A stretch of 64,000 nt of DNA from an uncultured Anaeroplasmataceae bacterium (GTDB lineage: Bacteria > Bacillota_I > Bacilli_A > Acholeplasmatales > Anaeroplasmataceae): contig CAJTTN010000008.1 in NCBI GenBank assembly GCA_910579215.1, positions 20,591-84,590 on the forward strand, in the 5' to 3' direction. The position numbers were made by a program, and so were the translations under genes. This document shows positions 1 to 7,780 of this stretch, one piece after another; position 1 is the stretch's first letter; each line of letters starts with the position of its first letter. The notes beneath the pieces are model-generated. The model made no database searches. It was not told where the DNA came from and was given only the letters and a program-made list of their open reading frames with translations.

Positions 1-112
1 TGAGAATCTATTGCGTAGTTAAATTCAGCTTTCTGACTAGAAACTGCATGGAAAGCAATTAGCAGAACAATAATTGTTCACAGTTTGAGAAGGCTGTCAT
101 AACAAAGTTGTT
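1..112 (+). pseudogene. decayed copy of serine recombinase gene 3' end
   Basis: By eye this stretch aligns with 1437-1552, sharing blocks such as ATTGCG, GACTA and AAGGCTGTCAT. At 1437 the same sequence encodes the C-terminal residues of a recombinase-like frame (1347-1511). Here the frame holds several stops, so nothing is coded. It looks like the oldest of three related recombinase 3' ends near this locus. The similarity is by eye; the assignment to a recombinase is inferred from the better copies. Confidence 0.4.
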
Positions 113-214
113 TTACCATTTTACTTTCGTATACTCAATTCTTTACGTACAATAAAGTCTAATTTGATCCTTAAGTATCCAGGCTAATAATGTATGAGGT
201 CATACATCCTTGCC

Positions 215-685
215 TCATATATCATTTTGTTGCATTTCTTGTAAGTGTTTGTTCATCTTCTTTATTTTTACTTTTATCGAAAAATATATCGAAAACCACA
301 TTACTAAATAGACTAATATAAACCCACCAACATATCCTAATGCACCATATAAGTAATGTGGCATCCAATTCATTACATATCCTATACCGAAAAACGGAAT
401 GGCAATAACAGCAAAATGTATCAATGTTTGCTTTAATAGACTCCATTTTTCTATTTCCCAAATCACGGACGAACCGCCACTCACCGCCCCAACAAGAAGC
501 GAACAAATCATTTGCACGATTACTGCAGTTATTTCATTATCACCACACCAATCTATAAGTTCTGGCGGAGCGGGAAAATATTCACCATGTCCCATACAAA
601 GAGAAAATATAATTGTAATAATTAAACTTATAGTTACACCGATAGGTGAACCTACAAGGCTGCGAAAGAGTATCTTATTTTTCAT
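215..685 (-). CDS. DUF3021-type membrane protein
   Basis: A 156-residue integral membrane protein with about four hydrophobic segments (roughly residues 13-31, 53-70, 85-103 and 112-135) and a charged C-terminal tail. Small four-helix proteins encoded directly beside a LytTR regulator are typical of the DUF3021 family, whose molecular role is not well known; some are thought to control the partner regulator. The gene lies 9 bases downstream of the LytTR gene on the same strand, so the two are almost certainly one operon. The pairing supports the call more than any single motif. Confidence 0.7.
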   Translation of the reverse strand: MKNKILFRSLVGSPIGVTISLIITIIFSLCMGHGEYFPAPPELIDWCGDNEITAVIVQMICSLLVGAVSGGSSVIWEIEKWSLLKQTLIHFAVIAIPFFGIGYVMNWMPHYLYGALGYVGGFILVYLVMWFSIYFSIKVKIKKMNKHLQEMQQNDI

Positions 686-694
686 AATATCACC

Positions 695-1135
695 TCATAT
701 ACCCAATGTTTTCTTGATTTTTTTAACATATCGTCTTGAAACAAAACTAACATTTCCATTTGACAACGATACGCAAATTGTGCCGACTGTACTTAAATCA
801 AATTTTTTTGCCTTTTCTATATTAATGATTTCAGAATTTGAAATACGCACAAAGCCTTTATTATTTAACCTCTCTTCGATTTCGTATAAGCGAAGACGTA
901 AGACAAATTCTTTTTTATCTGTGACAGCAAATACTTTTCCGACAGCTGCGTAAATTCTAAATATATCTGTTTGTTCTAAAATCTGCACAACATCACCGTC
1001 AAAACCAACGATACCTTGCGAATTTTCTTCTGATATGCGTTGCATTAATTCAGTAATTTCTTCTGTCATTTTTTCGGCAACGATGATTACTTTTGTTTCC
1101 AAACAGTTTTCATCAAGTTTAATTTCAAATTTCAC
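695..1135 (-). CDS. LytTR-family DNA-binding regulator
   Basis: A 146-residue protein whose C-terminal half (about residues 45-140) has the LytTR pattern: IFRIYAAVGKVFAVT, then LRLRLYEIEERL, then FVRISNSEIINIEKA and a final VSRRYVKKIK. It lacks a receiver domain, so it is the short, stand-alone type usually paired with DUF3021 membrane proteins. The start is GTG (1133-1135), preceded by AAGGAGG at ideal spacing. It heads the two-gene operon with the DUF3021 gene. LytTR proteins bind direct repeats upstream of target genes, often their own; I did not define such repeats securely here. Confidence 0.8.
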   Translation of the reverse strand: MKFEIKLDENCLETKVIIVAEKMTEEITELMQRISEENSQGIVGFDGDVVQILEQTDIFRIYAAVGKVFAVTDKKEFVLRLRLYEIEERLNNKGFVRISNSEIINIEKAKKFDLSTVGTICVSLSNGNVSFVSRRYVKKIKKTLGI

Positions 1136-1346
1136 AAATAAACCTCCTTATGTATAGTGTGCCTTATACGAATAAATTATATTAAATCCATAGATACATT
1201 TCAATTCTTTTTCCATAGTCGGTTAATTTGAACATACAAGTGGTATTCAACTAATAATACGGGCTATTTTTAGCTAATTAAATCTAGTAGTATAATAATG
1301 GCAAGGTAGAAAATAGTGCAATAAAAAAAAGAAACCTTAATTTGGC
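1136..1346. other. intergenic region upstream of the LytTR operon
   Basis: This AT-rich gap carries the promoter side of the LytTR/DUF3021 operon on the minus strand. A hairpin at about 1330-1351 (AAGAA-CC paired with GG-TTCTT) precedes the recombinase remnant and matches the position of a stronger hairpin at 4815-4836. I see no gene. Confidence 0.4.
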
Positions 1347-1511
1347 TTCTTTCTCGTTGAGTGTTCGTATACCCCTGATATGGTGCACCGACTTACCGCA
1401 AAAACGAACACGGTAATATACAAGGTAAACAGACGAGAATTATATTGCGCGGTTGAGTTCCCACTTTCGGACTATAAATTGAATGGCAAGCAGTTAGTCG
1501 CAAAGGGCTAA
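1347..1511 (+). pseudogene. 3' remnant of a large serine recombinase gene
   Basis: Read in the frame of the TCG codon at 1365, this stretch gives CSYTPDMV, then about 40 further residues ending in GKQLVAKG and a TAA at 1509-1511. The CSYTP-MV part matches the end of the recombinase pseudogene at 3940-4914, and the DNA shares 26 of 27 bases (1361-1387 against 4848-4874). There is no upstream coding part, since a stop lies at 1338. It is therefore an orphan 3' end left by recombination. The two versions part exactly at the TGGTGCA sequence. Confidence 0.55.
1361..1387 (+). repeat. 27-bp direct repeat, left copy
   Basis: The 27 bases match 4848-4874 at 26 positions (one A/T change). Together they bound the MerR/ABC transporter module. 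The repeat ends in TGGTGCA, which is also the start of the tRNA-Leu att sequence used by the neighbouring prophage. Confidence 0.75.
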
Positions 1512-1515
1512 CCGC

Positions 1516-2253
1516 TCACGGCTTGCCCGTTCGGTTGCAAGGGCTGCCATAGCGTTTAAATTTTAACAATAAGGCAATAACGCTGCAAAGTAAAATAAAT
1601 ATACCGAACAATACGGGTAAATGCCAAACTTGAAAACTCGTCATTGCCTTAAATGCTATTGTAGCGGGGAAAGCATAGGCAATATATTGCATAAATTGTG
1701 GCAACATATCTGCGGGAAACATAATGCCCGACAGCATAGTGGACGGCAAAAATATTGCCATTGCTACCATTGTCAACTTTGCTTGCTGTTTAATCAAAAG
1801 CCCAAAAATACAACTGATAGCAAGAGTTATCGCAAGCAACGCTATAAGCGATAAAAAATACCATATCAAATCAGGCGGCAATTCCGCTTTGAAAATTAAA
1901 GGCGAAAGGGCAAAAACTATAAGACAGCATATAAGCGTATGTATAAATGACGAAATAAATTGCGATATAACGCCAAACCAAATAGGCGCGCCGTTTGCAT
2001 TATAGACCTTTTTAACGTCTGTTCCGTAGATTTCCGCAACTGCGGGCGGTACGCCGAACAACGCGCTCATTATGATTGTAAACACGGTCATTGACGAAAT
2101 AAGAGTTTTTGTAGCGTTCGTATCAATAGTAGTGAAAATTCCGCCCATAAATAGAAAAAATATGAGCGGCACAAGATAACAAGCAATAAGCATACCTTTA
2201 CTGCGTATATCAAACTTGAATTGTAAACCAATCCCGTATAAAAAAGCCTTCAT
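1516..2253 (-). CDS. ABC-2 type transporter permease
   Basis: A 245-residue membrane protein with about six hydrophobic segments in the order usual for ABC-2 permeases (a first segment near residues 20-38, further ones near 55-75, 100-125, 135-155, 165-185 and 210-230). It includes the family-like stretch FLPSTMLSGIMFPADMLP before the last segments. It overlaps the ATPase gene by one base and forms an exporter with it, probably for a drug or peptide. The last dozen residues (RYGSPCNRTGKP) come from DNA that is also found, decayed, at 1-112, so the natural C-terminus was probably replaced when the element joined. Start ATG at 2251-2253. Confidence 0.8.
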   Translation of the reverse strand: MKAFLYGIGLQFKFDIRSKGMLIACYLVPLIFFLFMGGIFTTIDTNATKTLISSMTVFTIIMSALFGVPPAVAEIYGTDVKKVYNANGAPIWFGVISQFISSFIHTLICCLIVFALSPLIFKAELPPDLIWYFLSLIALLAITLAISCIFGLLIKQQAKLTMVAMAIFLPSTMLSGIMFPADMLPQFMQYIAYAFPATIAFKAMTSFQVWHLPVLFGIFILLCSVIALLLKFKRYGSPCNRTGKP

Positions 2254-3065
2254 TAGTTCGCACCTCTCACAATGTTCATAAAGTTTTGTTCAAGCGATAT
2301 TCTATCGGTCTGAATTTCCGAAATCGATATGCCTTTTTGTTTGTATTCCGATAATAGCGTAAATAAAGTTTCCATAATATTTTCCGTTTCGTATTCGTTT
2401 TGCCCGTCGGCGGTTTTTATGCGTATAATATGCCTTTTGCCGCCCATAGCGGTAAATTCGTCAACCGTTCCGATAAAAGCAATATTCCCGTTACTCAAAA
2501 CGGCTACTCTGTCGCATAATTCTTCGACTTCCGCCATATCGTGGCTTGCAAGAATTATTGTTTTGCCTTGTGATTTTAATGCGCGTATTTGTTCGTGCAA
2601 CGATACGCGCCCCTCAACATCAAGACCCGCAGTCGGTTCGTCAAGGAAAATAATGTCGGGGTTGCCTATAAGTGCAAGCGCAAGGTGTAAGCGGCGTTTT
2701 TGCCCCGTAGACAAATCGGCATATTTCTTTTTTGATAATTCGGGTATGCCGAAAGAATTAAGCATTTCTTTATCTGGTGTGGTTTTATGCCAATTCGCAA
2801 ACAGTTTGACGGCTTCCATAGGTTTAATATAGGCTTGTAAAGCCGACGACTGTAATTGAATACCGATTTTTCCGTTTACGGTTATATTCCCGCTGTCGTA
2901 AGCGCGTAAGCCCTCGATACATTCCAAAGCCGTAGTTTTGCCCGCACCGTTTACGCCGAGCAAAGCAAAGATTTCACCTTTATGTACGGTTAAATTTATA
3001 CCTTTCAATACGGAGTTCGCGCCGTAATTCTTTTTTAATTCCTTGACCTCGATTATATTTTTCAT
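2253..3065 (-). CDS. ABC transporter ATP-binding protein
   Basis: A 270-residue ABC ATPase of the drug/peptide export class. Walker A is GVNGAGKTT (near residue 37), the Q-loop follows at about residue 71, the signature is LSTGQKRR (near 119), Walker B is IIFLDEPTAGLD (near 138) and the switch histidine lies in LASHDMAE. The C-terminal 60 residues form the short extension common in CcmA-type exporters. It overlaps the MerR gene by four bases (ATGA) and the permease gene by one, so regulator, ATPase and permease are translationally coupled. Its G+C is higher than that of the surrounding genome. Confidence 0.9.
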   Translation of the reverse strand: MKNIIEVKELKKNYGANSVLKGINLTVHKGEIFALLGVNGAGKTTALECIEGLRAYDSGNITVNGKIGIQLQSSALQAYIKPMEAVKLFANWHKTTPDKEMLNSFGIPELSKKKYADLSTGQKRRLHLALALIGNPDIIFLDEPTAGLDVEGRVSLHEQIRALKSQGKTIILASHDMAEVEELCDRVAVLSNGNIAFIGTVDEFTAMGGKRHIIRIKTADGQNEYETENIMETLFTLLSEYKQKGISISEIQTDRISLEQNFMNIVRGAN

Positions 3066-3847
3066 TTTTTTGCCTCAAAAGGGTTAATACCCAAATTTTC
3101 AAAATAAAAACCCAGCGCAGGCTCAATAAAAGCATTCAGTACGTTTTGCATATCGTTATCCGCTTGCGCGTTTCCGAAATTCATTAGTTGTGATAATATA
3201 CTCATATCGCCGCCCGTAAACTCTGTTATAAGTTGCCAAAATTCTTTTGCGATAATTTGTCCTTGTTCACTTTCGGGTGCTATGCCGTTCTCAATGCATT
3301 TTTCTATTTTTCCGACAATTAAGTTAAACTTATTTATAAACGCAACACCCGTATCTTTATCGAATTTCTTATGACAGTAGTCGAGCATATTATCGTCAAA
3401 ATATTTAATTAAACCGTAATACTTATTTCCCATTTGCAAGTTGACAATTATATCGGCATACTTTGAAAAGTCAACTGTTTGCATTTGTTCTATTTCGTTT
3501 TTTAATAATTCGATTGCTTGTAAAGATTGCGTAAGCGTATTTATTTGTGTTTGTATCGAATTGCTTTGTTCGGTCAACGCTATTATTGCCTTTTGTGGCG
3601 TATCAATAGAAGTCAAACGATTTTTAATTTCATCAAATGAAAACCCTAACGATTTAAAAGTAAGTATTTGATGCAACTTAACAATATCTTTATCACTATA
3701 CAAACGCCGTCCGCCTTCGCTGATACAAGACGGACTAAATAGCCCTTCGCGGTCATAATATTGCAACGCCCGAGCGGTTACACTCATTTTCTTTGCGACT
3801 TCGCCAACCGTCATATAGCCTTGCGGAATTGCTTTATATCTTGCCAT
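3062..3847 (-). CDS. MerR-family regulator with TipAS-like domain
   Basis: A 261-residue protein. Residues 10-80 form a MerR winged helix (VGEVAKKMSVTARALQYYDREGL, then RLYSDKDIVKLHQI), followed by a coiled dimerisation helix (about 85-125). The C-terminal 120 residues resemble the TipAS drug-binding domain (FDDNMLDYCHKKF, EFWQLITEFTGGD). Such regulators sense a hydrophobic antibiotic and turn on a nearby exporter; the directly downstream and overlapping ABC genes fit that job. Upstream (3848-3940) lies its own promoter region, where MerR proteins usually bind; the spacing there was not resolved. Confidence 0.85.
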   Translation of the reverse strand: MARYKAIPQGYMTVGEVAKKMSVTARALQYYDREGLFSPSCISEGGRRLYSDKDIVKLHQILTFKSLGFSFDEIKNRLTSIDTPQKAIIALTEQSNSIQTQINTLTQSLQAIELLKNEIEQMQTVDFSKYADIIVNLQMGNKYYGLIKYFDDNMLDYCHKKFDKDTGVAFINKFNLIVGKIEKCIENGIAPESEQGQIIAKEFWQLITEFTGGDMSILSQLMNFGNAQADNDMQNVLNAFIEPALGFYFENLGINPFEAKK

Positions 3848-4847
3848 AAATATACCTCACATATATTATAATTCATTACGCGGCGTAACGAGCAAGCATT
3901 TTTAAGTATTTGTTATAAAAAAGTTTTCATTTATAAAATTCGACAACTGCGCCCATCGTTAAGAAAATGTTTGAAATGCTTGCAAGCGGCAACACATACG
4001 CCGATATAGCGCGCTATTTGAACGAGCGCGGAATTAAGACCGCAACGGGCGGCAAATGGGGCAAGAATAGTTTTCAATGGCTATTCAGCAACCGCAAGTA
4101 TTTGGGCATATACACTTTTCAAGCCACGGAGATAAAAGGCGGCGTTCCGCAGATAATCGACGAACAACTTTTTGAGGACGTGCAAGCGGTTTTGCGCAAA
4201 TATGCTGCCGCACCCTCTCGCGGAAAAGCGGTTGAAGAATACGTTTTATCGGACAAACTTATATGCGGACTTTGCGGGCATAAAATGACGGGCGTGAGCG
4301 GCACGAGCCGAAACAAGCACGGCGTTTTGACGGACGAATTTATAGATATGGTCGCCGCCGAAACGTATTTACTGATACAAGCAGAGCGGAACGACAGCGA
4401 GATAAAACGGCTTGAAAATCTTATTGAGGAAAACCAAAAGGCAATCAACAACCTTATGCAAGGACTTATGCACGGCAAGATTGCAAACACGATTTTAGCG
4501 CAAATAGAAAAGTTAGAGAACGAGAACGCCGAGCTGAACGCGACAATCGAGAGCGAAAAGGCGTTGCAAATCAATTATACATAAGACGATATTCGCAAGT
4601 GGTTGGAGCATTTCAGAATGCTTGACTATTCCAAGACGAGAAACCGCAAAGCATTGATTGACACATTCATTTATCGCGTTGTGCTGTACGACGACAAAAT
4701 GAAAGTGCTTTTCAATCTGAAAAGCGGAAAGAAAAACGAACTGCTTTTGAATTTGATTTTCCCCGATTACCCCGACAGCAACGGCGGCGCGGACGAAAAC
4801 GGCGCAAAAGAAAAAGAAACCGAAAATTCGGTTTCTCTCTCGTCGGG

Positions 4848-4874
4848 GTGTTCGTATACCCCTGTTATGGTGCA
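4848..4874 (+). repeat. 27-bp direct repeat, right copy
   Basis: Matches 1361-1387 at 26 of 27 bases and overlaps the left prophage att core by seven bases (TGGTGCA). It lies inside the 3' end of the recombinase pseudogene. Confidence 0.75.
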
Positions 4875-4881
4875 GATAACG
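4868..4881 (+). repeat. attL: left attachment site of the inovirus-like prophage
   Basis: TGGTGCAGATAACG here is identical to 19805-19818, the 3' end of tRNA-Leu(CAG). Flanking bases differ on both sides. An integrase gene lies just inside the other copy, so the repeat is best read as the attachment core. Before integration the tRNA 3' end would have joined directly to the recombinase remnant at 4867. Confidence 0.8.
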
Positions 4882-4910
4882 TTTTACAAGAAACAATATA
4901 GGCGTATCAT

Positions 4911-5150
4911 TTAAGAATTTATATAACAAATGTACATATCCAACGATCGTTTAAATTCTATAGTTATATAATAAATTTCATTATCTGATAAAGCATTTTT
5001 AATAATAGAAATATAATCCTTTAATCTTCTTCTACTTATAGTATAAGTTAAGCAAAACGACTCAGGCTCTAATTTCTTATCAATTAAAAATGATACCATA
5101 ATCAATGTCAGCAATTCTCCATACTTGGAGACCTTAAGTTTTTTATCCAC
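4911..5150 (-). CDS. small HTH regulator-like protein
   Basis: A 79-residue protein. Residues 5-52 fit a winged-helix pattern as in DeoR/WYL regulators (ELLTLIMVSFLIDKK, then CLTYTISRRRLKDYISIIKNAL), with the SRRRLKDYISII part standing for the recognition helix. The effector domain is missing. It is the gene nearest the left end of the prophage. Its upstream region (5167-5194) shares 27 of 28 bases with the region in front of the integrase gene, so the two are probably controlled together. A role as excision or integrase regulator is inference. Confidence 0.5.
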   Translation of the reverse strand: MDKKLKVSKYGELLTLIMVSFLIDKKLEPESFCLTYTISRRRLKDYISIIKNALSDNEIYYITIEFKRSLDMYICYINS

Positions 5151-5166
5151 ATTATCACCTCAAAAT

Positions 5167-5194
5167 GATTATACGAAGTGATAATACGTCAATA
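5167..5194 (-). promoter_or_regulatory. 28-bp shared element before the small HTH gene
   Basis: On the minus strand this reads TATTGACGTATTATCACTTC followed by GTATAATC, and it differs at one base from 18648-18675, which precedes the integrase. It contains TATAAT as a possible -10 and an ATTAT/ATAAT inverted repeat. TTGACG lies only 13 bases before TATAAT, too close for a normal -35, so an operator or activator site is more likely than a plain promoter. An integrase arm-binding site is an alternative. Confidence 0.6.
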
Positions 5195-5330
5195 ACGTGT
5201 TTTAAAAATTAAAATTATTTTTTATTAAATATATTATCTCTTTCATATTACCATAACTTACCAATTAAATTATAGCAAGATTTAAAAAAGAAATTTTTGG
5301 TAATTTTTACCAATTCAAATTACAAAAAAA
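5195..5330. other. AT-rich non-coding region with TTACCAATT repeats
   Basis: No gene is visible. TTACCAATT occurs at 5258-5266 and 5307-5315, and again at 5408-5416. The second copy is half of an inverted repeat (TTGGTAA 5297-5303 with TTACCAA 5307-5313). Binding sites or iterons are possible, but repeats of this size also arise by chance in such AT-rich DNA. Confidence 0.35.
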
Positions 5331-5378
5331 TACCCCTAAGCCATTCTAGTTTTTACTCTAGTTCAACTTAAAGGGGTA
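5331..5378 (-). terminator. branched terminator hairpin at the end of the prophage operon
   Basis: TACCCCT (5331-5337) pairs with AGGGGTA (5372-5378), with an inner CTAG/CTAG hairpin. On the minus strand the stem is followed by a run of seven T, as in a rho-independent terminator, just after the last small gene. A phage packaging hairpin is an alternative reading. Confidence 0.65.
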
Positions 5379-5407
5379 CTCTTCATTCTCTAACTATCTA
5401 AATCATT

Positions 5408-5551
5408 TTACCAATTAAAACCAAAAAAGGTCACACAAATCCAAATTCCTAAAGCTATAATACCAACAACAATAGCCACACACAAAAGAACGAACATTAC
5501 ATCACAAAAAGTCTTATATCCTTGTTTTTCTTTAATTCCCATATTTTGCAT
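5408..5551 (-). CDS. 47-residue single-span protein, candidate major coat protein
   Basis: The start ATG at 5549-5551 has AGAAAGGA eleven bases upstream. The protein begins with a short polar stretch holding several lysines (MQNMGIKEKQGYKTF), then a continuous hydrophobic span (about residues 18-43) and ends in GFNW. Size and plan (polar N-terminus, one long helix) fit a filamentous phage major coat protein or a related small virion protein. The C-terminus lacks the cluster of basic residues usual for pVIII, which argues for caution. It is the last gene of the prophage operon and is followed by a strong terminator. The match is of size and layout only, since coat proteins of this kind share little sequence. 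Confidence 0.5.
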   Translation of the reverse strand: MQNMGIKEKQGYKTFCDVMFVLLCVAIVVGIIALGIWICVTFFGFNW

Positions 5552-5582
5552 TGTACATCAAATCCTTTCTAATATAATAATA

Positions 5583-5939
5583 TCACTTTTTACTTTTAAA
5601 TACAAGAAAAACAAATAAAGTAATAGCTCCAACAAATAAATAATTATTTGCAAATTCAAATATAGCTTTTTTTATATCCATTTTATAAACAAAACTCATA
5701 GCAACAAATCCCAAACATAAGAAAATCCCTAATGCAATTGACAATATTATTACTTTAGTTTTATTTGTTCTTATCTCTTCTTTTGGAACTAAAGTATAAT
5801 TAATATCCTGTTTCAATTTACCTTTATTATTTAGATAAATCTTTTTGTCATTCCTAAAGATAGTAAATTCATCATTAAGTAATAATACATTTTTTTCTTT
5901 TTTTGGTTTTTGTTTCTTTTCTTTATTCTTAGAATGCAT
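5583..5939 (-). CDS. small prophage membrane protein
   Basis: A 118-residue protein with a very basic N-terminus (MHSKNKEKKQKPKKEK), a soluble part of about 45 residues and two hydrophobic segments (about 64-84 and 97-114). It belongs to the minus-strand prophage operon between the Rep gene and the 47-residue protein. I do not recognise the family. In filamentous phages, minor coat and assembly proteins lie in such positions, so a virion or assembly role is possible but not shown. Confidence 0.6.
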   Translation of the reverse strand: MHSKNKEKKQKPKKEKNVLLLNDEFTIFRNDKKIYLNNKGKLKQDINYTLVPKEEIRTNKTKVIILSIALGIFLCLGFVAMSFVYKMDIKKAIFEFANNYLFVGAITLFVFLVFKSKK

Positions 5940-6011
5940 AGTATCACCAATCCTTTCTATGCTATTTTATAAAATCTATATACCATAATATCGTGTTTTA
6001 CTTTTTAATTT

Positions 6012-7370
6012 TCACTCTACAGGATCTAATTGATATAAAATTGTTTGATTTGAATTATATACATTTAAATTAGTATGCTGATATAATATATTCCATTCTT
6101 CTGTTATTTCTTCTACAAACGGATTGTCCTCTATTTCTTCTCTAAAATACTCAATTTTAGGCTTTTCTAAATTTTGTGAATAATAATATCGACGCTTGTT
6201 TAAACGCTCCAAATAGTCTGTTTCTTTGATTTCTTCAAAACTTTTTTCAAGGTATTTTGAAACATATTCAATTATCCTTTGCTTATCCTCAATTGTTTCT
6301 ATAGTGTTCTTACCATAAGACCACACCTTAATACCTTTATCGTATCGACGTCTTTTGATTTTAACGTCATAATCAAGCCAACTAGGTACATCATATAATA
6401 ACTCCTTTGGAACATAACTCATAAGGAAATGATAATGTATATTTCCATTTTCTTGATACTCAGGAACACCAACATATTTAAGCTCAATTTTTTTATTCTT
6501 ACAATCACGTCTTAAATTTGAAAAAAAAGCATTCATTTTTTTGATACACGATTCATAATCTTGTGCATTATTAACATAAGTGAACTTTAAATCATATTCA
6601 CCATATTTAACTGAATTTTGATTTAATTCTATATGTTTCTTTTTATCTTCTTTATCTGCAAATGTTAAAGTCACAAAATTTTCAAAATCGTTTAAATTCA
6701 TTCTTACTAACCTTTTAAATTCTAATTCCGTACGTTTAATTGAACGTTTTATCTTTTCTTCTTTAGACATTGGAATTTTCAATTCACCGCTTAAATATCT
6801 TCTAATAACTACAGGAAGCAAATTTCCACGTTTATTAAAATATTTCAAGTTATTATCTATAGCATACAACTTTACTTTATCTAAAAGCAAAACAGGGCTA
6901 TATAAACCCTCACGATTAAATATAAATTTTTGAATAGCTGATTCTCTTAATTCTAAATCCTTTCTTAAAAAACAATGATAAGATTCATCACTCAAAAAAT
7001 AATCTCTTAATCTTTCCATTTGATTATCTAAATACGCTACCTGTCTAGGGGTATAGAATGTAGGCAGTCTAGCATTTTCTTCTCTTTCCCATTTCTTGCA
7101 AGTATCAATCATATATTTTCTGCTCACAAATGTCAGATTTTTATACCAATTATCATCACCTAATTCTATTTTTACAAACTCCTCAAAAATAGGATTTGAC
7201 TTGTCATATACTTTGATTTTTCTTTCAAATGTTTTTTCTTCTACAACGTCATTCAAAACGATTTTCCTTTTTTGAACTCCTATTTTAAAAGTCTTTAGTA
7301 TTTTCTTTCTATTCTCAAGCGTCCATTTTAACGTAAAATATTTTAAAATTGATTTTGTAATTTTAACCAT
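6012..7370 (-). CDS. rep: HUH rolling-circle replication initiator (Rep)
   Basis: A 452-residue protein with the ordered motifs of an HUH endonuclease: motif 1 NFVTLTFAD (about residue 230), motif 2 GNIHYHFLMS with the metal-binding HYH (about 314) and motif 3 RIIEYVSKYLEK with candidate catalytic tyrosine and lysine (about 372). The stretch KRRYYYSQNLEKP that follows is common in phage and plasmid Rep proteins of this group. It would nick the double-stranded origin and start single-strand synthesis. The N-terminal 200 residues are lysine-rich and unassigned. The start follows AGGAAAGGG at good spacing. Related proteins also occur in Microviridae and small plasmids, so Rep alone does not prove a filamentous phage. 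Confidence 0.85.
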   Translation of the reverse strand: MVKITKSILKYFTLKWTLENRKKILKTFKIGVQKRKIVLNDVVEEKTFERKIKVYDKSNPIFEEFVKIELGDDNWYKNLTFVSRKYMIDTCKKWEREENARLPTFYTPRQVAYLDNQMERLRDYFLSDESYHCFLRKDLELRESAIQKFIFNREGLYSPVLLLDKVKLYAIDNNLKYFNKRGNLLPVVIRRYLSGELKIPMSKEEKIKRSIKRTELEFKRLVRMNLNDFENFVTLTFADKEDKKKHIELNQNSVKYGEYDLKFTYVNNAQDYESCIKKMNAFFSNLRRDCKNKKIELKYVGVPEYQENGNIHYHFLMSYVPKELLYDVPSWLDYDVKIKRRRYDKGIKVWSYGKNTIETIEDKQRIIEYVSKYLEKSFEEIKETDYLERLNKRRYYYSQNLEKPKIEYFREEIEDNPFVEEITEEWNILYQHTNLNVYNSNQTILYQLDPVE

Positions 7371-7501
7371 TTAGAAACCCTTTCCTGTTATGATTGATTG
7401 AATGATTGAGATATATGTATATATAAGACAAGTATAATAGGATAGGGAAAATCGACAAGCGATTTTCCCTATCCCTACACTTTTGTTTGCTTGTCTTTAT
7501 A
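7371..7501. other. non-coding gap before the Rep gene
   Basis: The gap contains GATAGGGAAAATCGAC (7441-7456) and its inverted partner GATTTTCCCTATC (7462-7474), a hairpin of about 12 pairs with the loop AAGC. On the minus strand it lies between the 92-residue gene and Rep, where it could be a terminator or a processing site. Confidence 0.5.
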
Positions 7502-7780
7502 TTAAGACTCATTCTCAATCTCTTCATTCAAAACATCATTACCAAAGGAAGCGTTTTGTAAAATGTCTTTTAAAAACTCTTCCACAAACTCCTCACTTAT
7601 TCCACTACTAGAATAATTGTTGATATAATCTTTTACCTGTTGTGAAGTAAAGCTAATATTTCTATCTTTCTCTAAACGTATAAATTTTCTAAAGACTCTA
7701 TAATCTGCAAGTAAAAACACAAACACTATAAATATCAATACGATCAAGCATATTGTCATATTGTCTATTCTAATCTTCAT
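7502..7780 (-). CDS. small prophage membrane-anchored protein
   Basis: A 92-residue protein with one N-terminal hydrophobic span (about residues 9-26) and an acidic soluble tail ending in NEEIENES. It overlaps the Zot-like gene by 11 bases, which suggests translational coupling and a joint function. I do not recognise the family. A small partner of the assembly ATPase is a fair guess from position only. Confidence 0.6.
   Translation of the reverse strand: MKIRIDNMTICLIVLIFIVFVFLLADYRVFRKFIRLEKDRNISFTSQQVKDYINNYSSSGISEEFVEEFLKDILQNASFGNDVLNEEIENES

Larger units (their letters stand above)
1361..4874. mobile_element. 3.5-kb ABC transporter island between recombinase 3' ends
   Basis: The stretch carries a MerR regulator, an ABC ATPase, an ABC-2 permease and a truncated serine recombinase between 27-bp direct repeats. 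Its codons are visibly richer in G+C (many GCG, GGC and CGC) than the flanking AT-rich genes, which suggests transfer from another donor. The recombinase has lost its catalytic domain, so the island is unlikely to move by itself. Treating the repeats as old attachment ends is an inference; they could also be duplicated fragments of one recombinase gene. Confidence 0.5.
3940..4914 (+). pseudogene. large serine recombinase, truncated and interrupted
   Basis: The frame runs from about 3940 (STTAPIVKKMFEML) to 4914. It shows the recombinase domain (TYADIARYLNERGIKTATGGKW, then QWLFSNRKYLGIYTF, near 4000-4110), half of a zinc ribbon (ICGLCGHKMTGVSG, near 4261), a coiled coil (about 4390-4560) and a C-terminal domain (RKALIDTFIYRVVLYDD, near 4650). 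The N-terminal resolvase domain with the nucleophilic serine is absent. The second half of the zinc ribbon is deleted after GTSRNKHGV, and an in-frame TAA at 4582-4584 splits the remainder. The final residues after VMVQ come from prophage DNA, because the prophage att site cuts the gene. A perfect hairpin lies at 4815-4836. The gene cannot make an active recombinase. Confidence 0.85.

Noticed and set aside
399-953. Plus-strand frame across the DUF3021 and LytTR genes
   Set aside because: It is the antisense shadow of two well-supported genes and has no family features.
5258-5416. Three TTACCAATT copies as Rep iterons
   Set aside because: Spacing is irregular, one copy overlaps a stop codon, and nine-base AT-rich repeats are expected by chance; kept only as a note.
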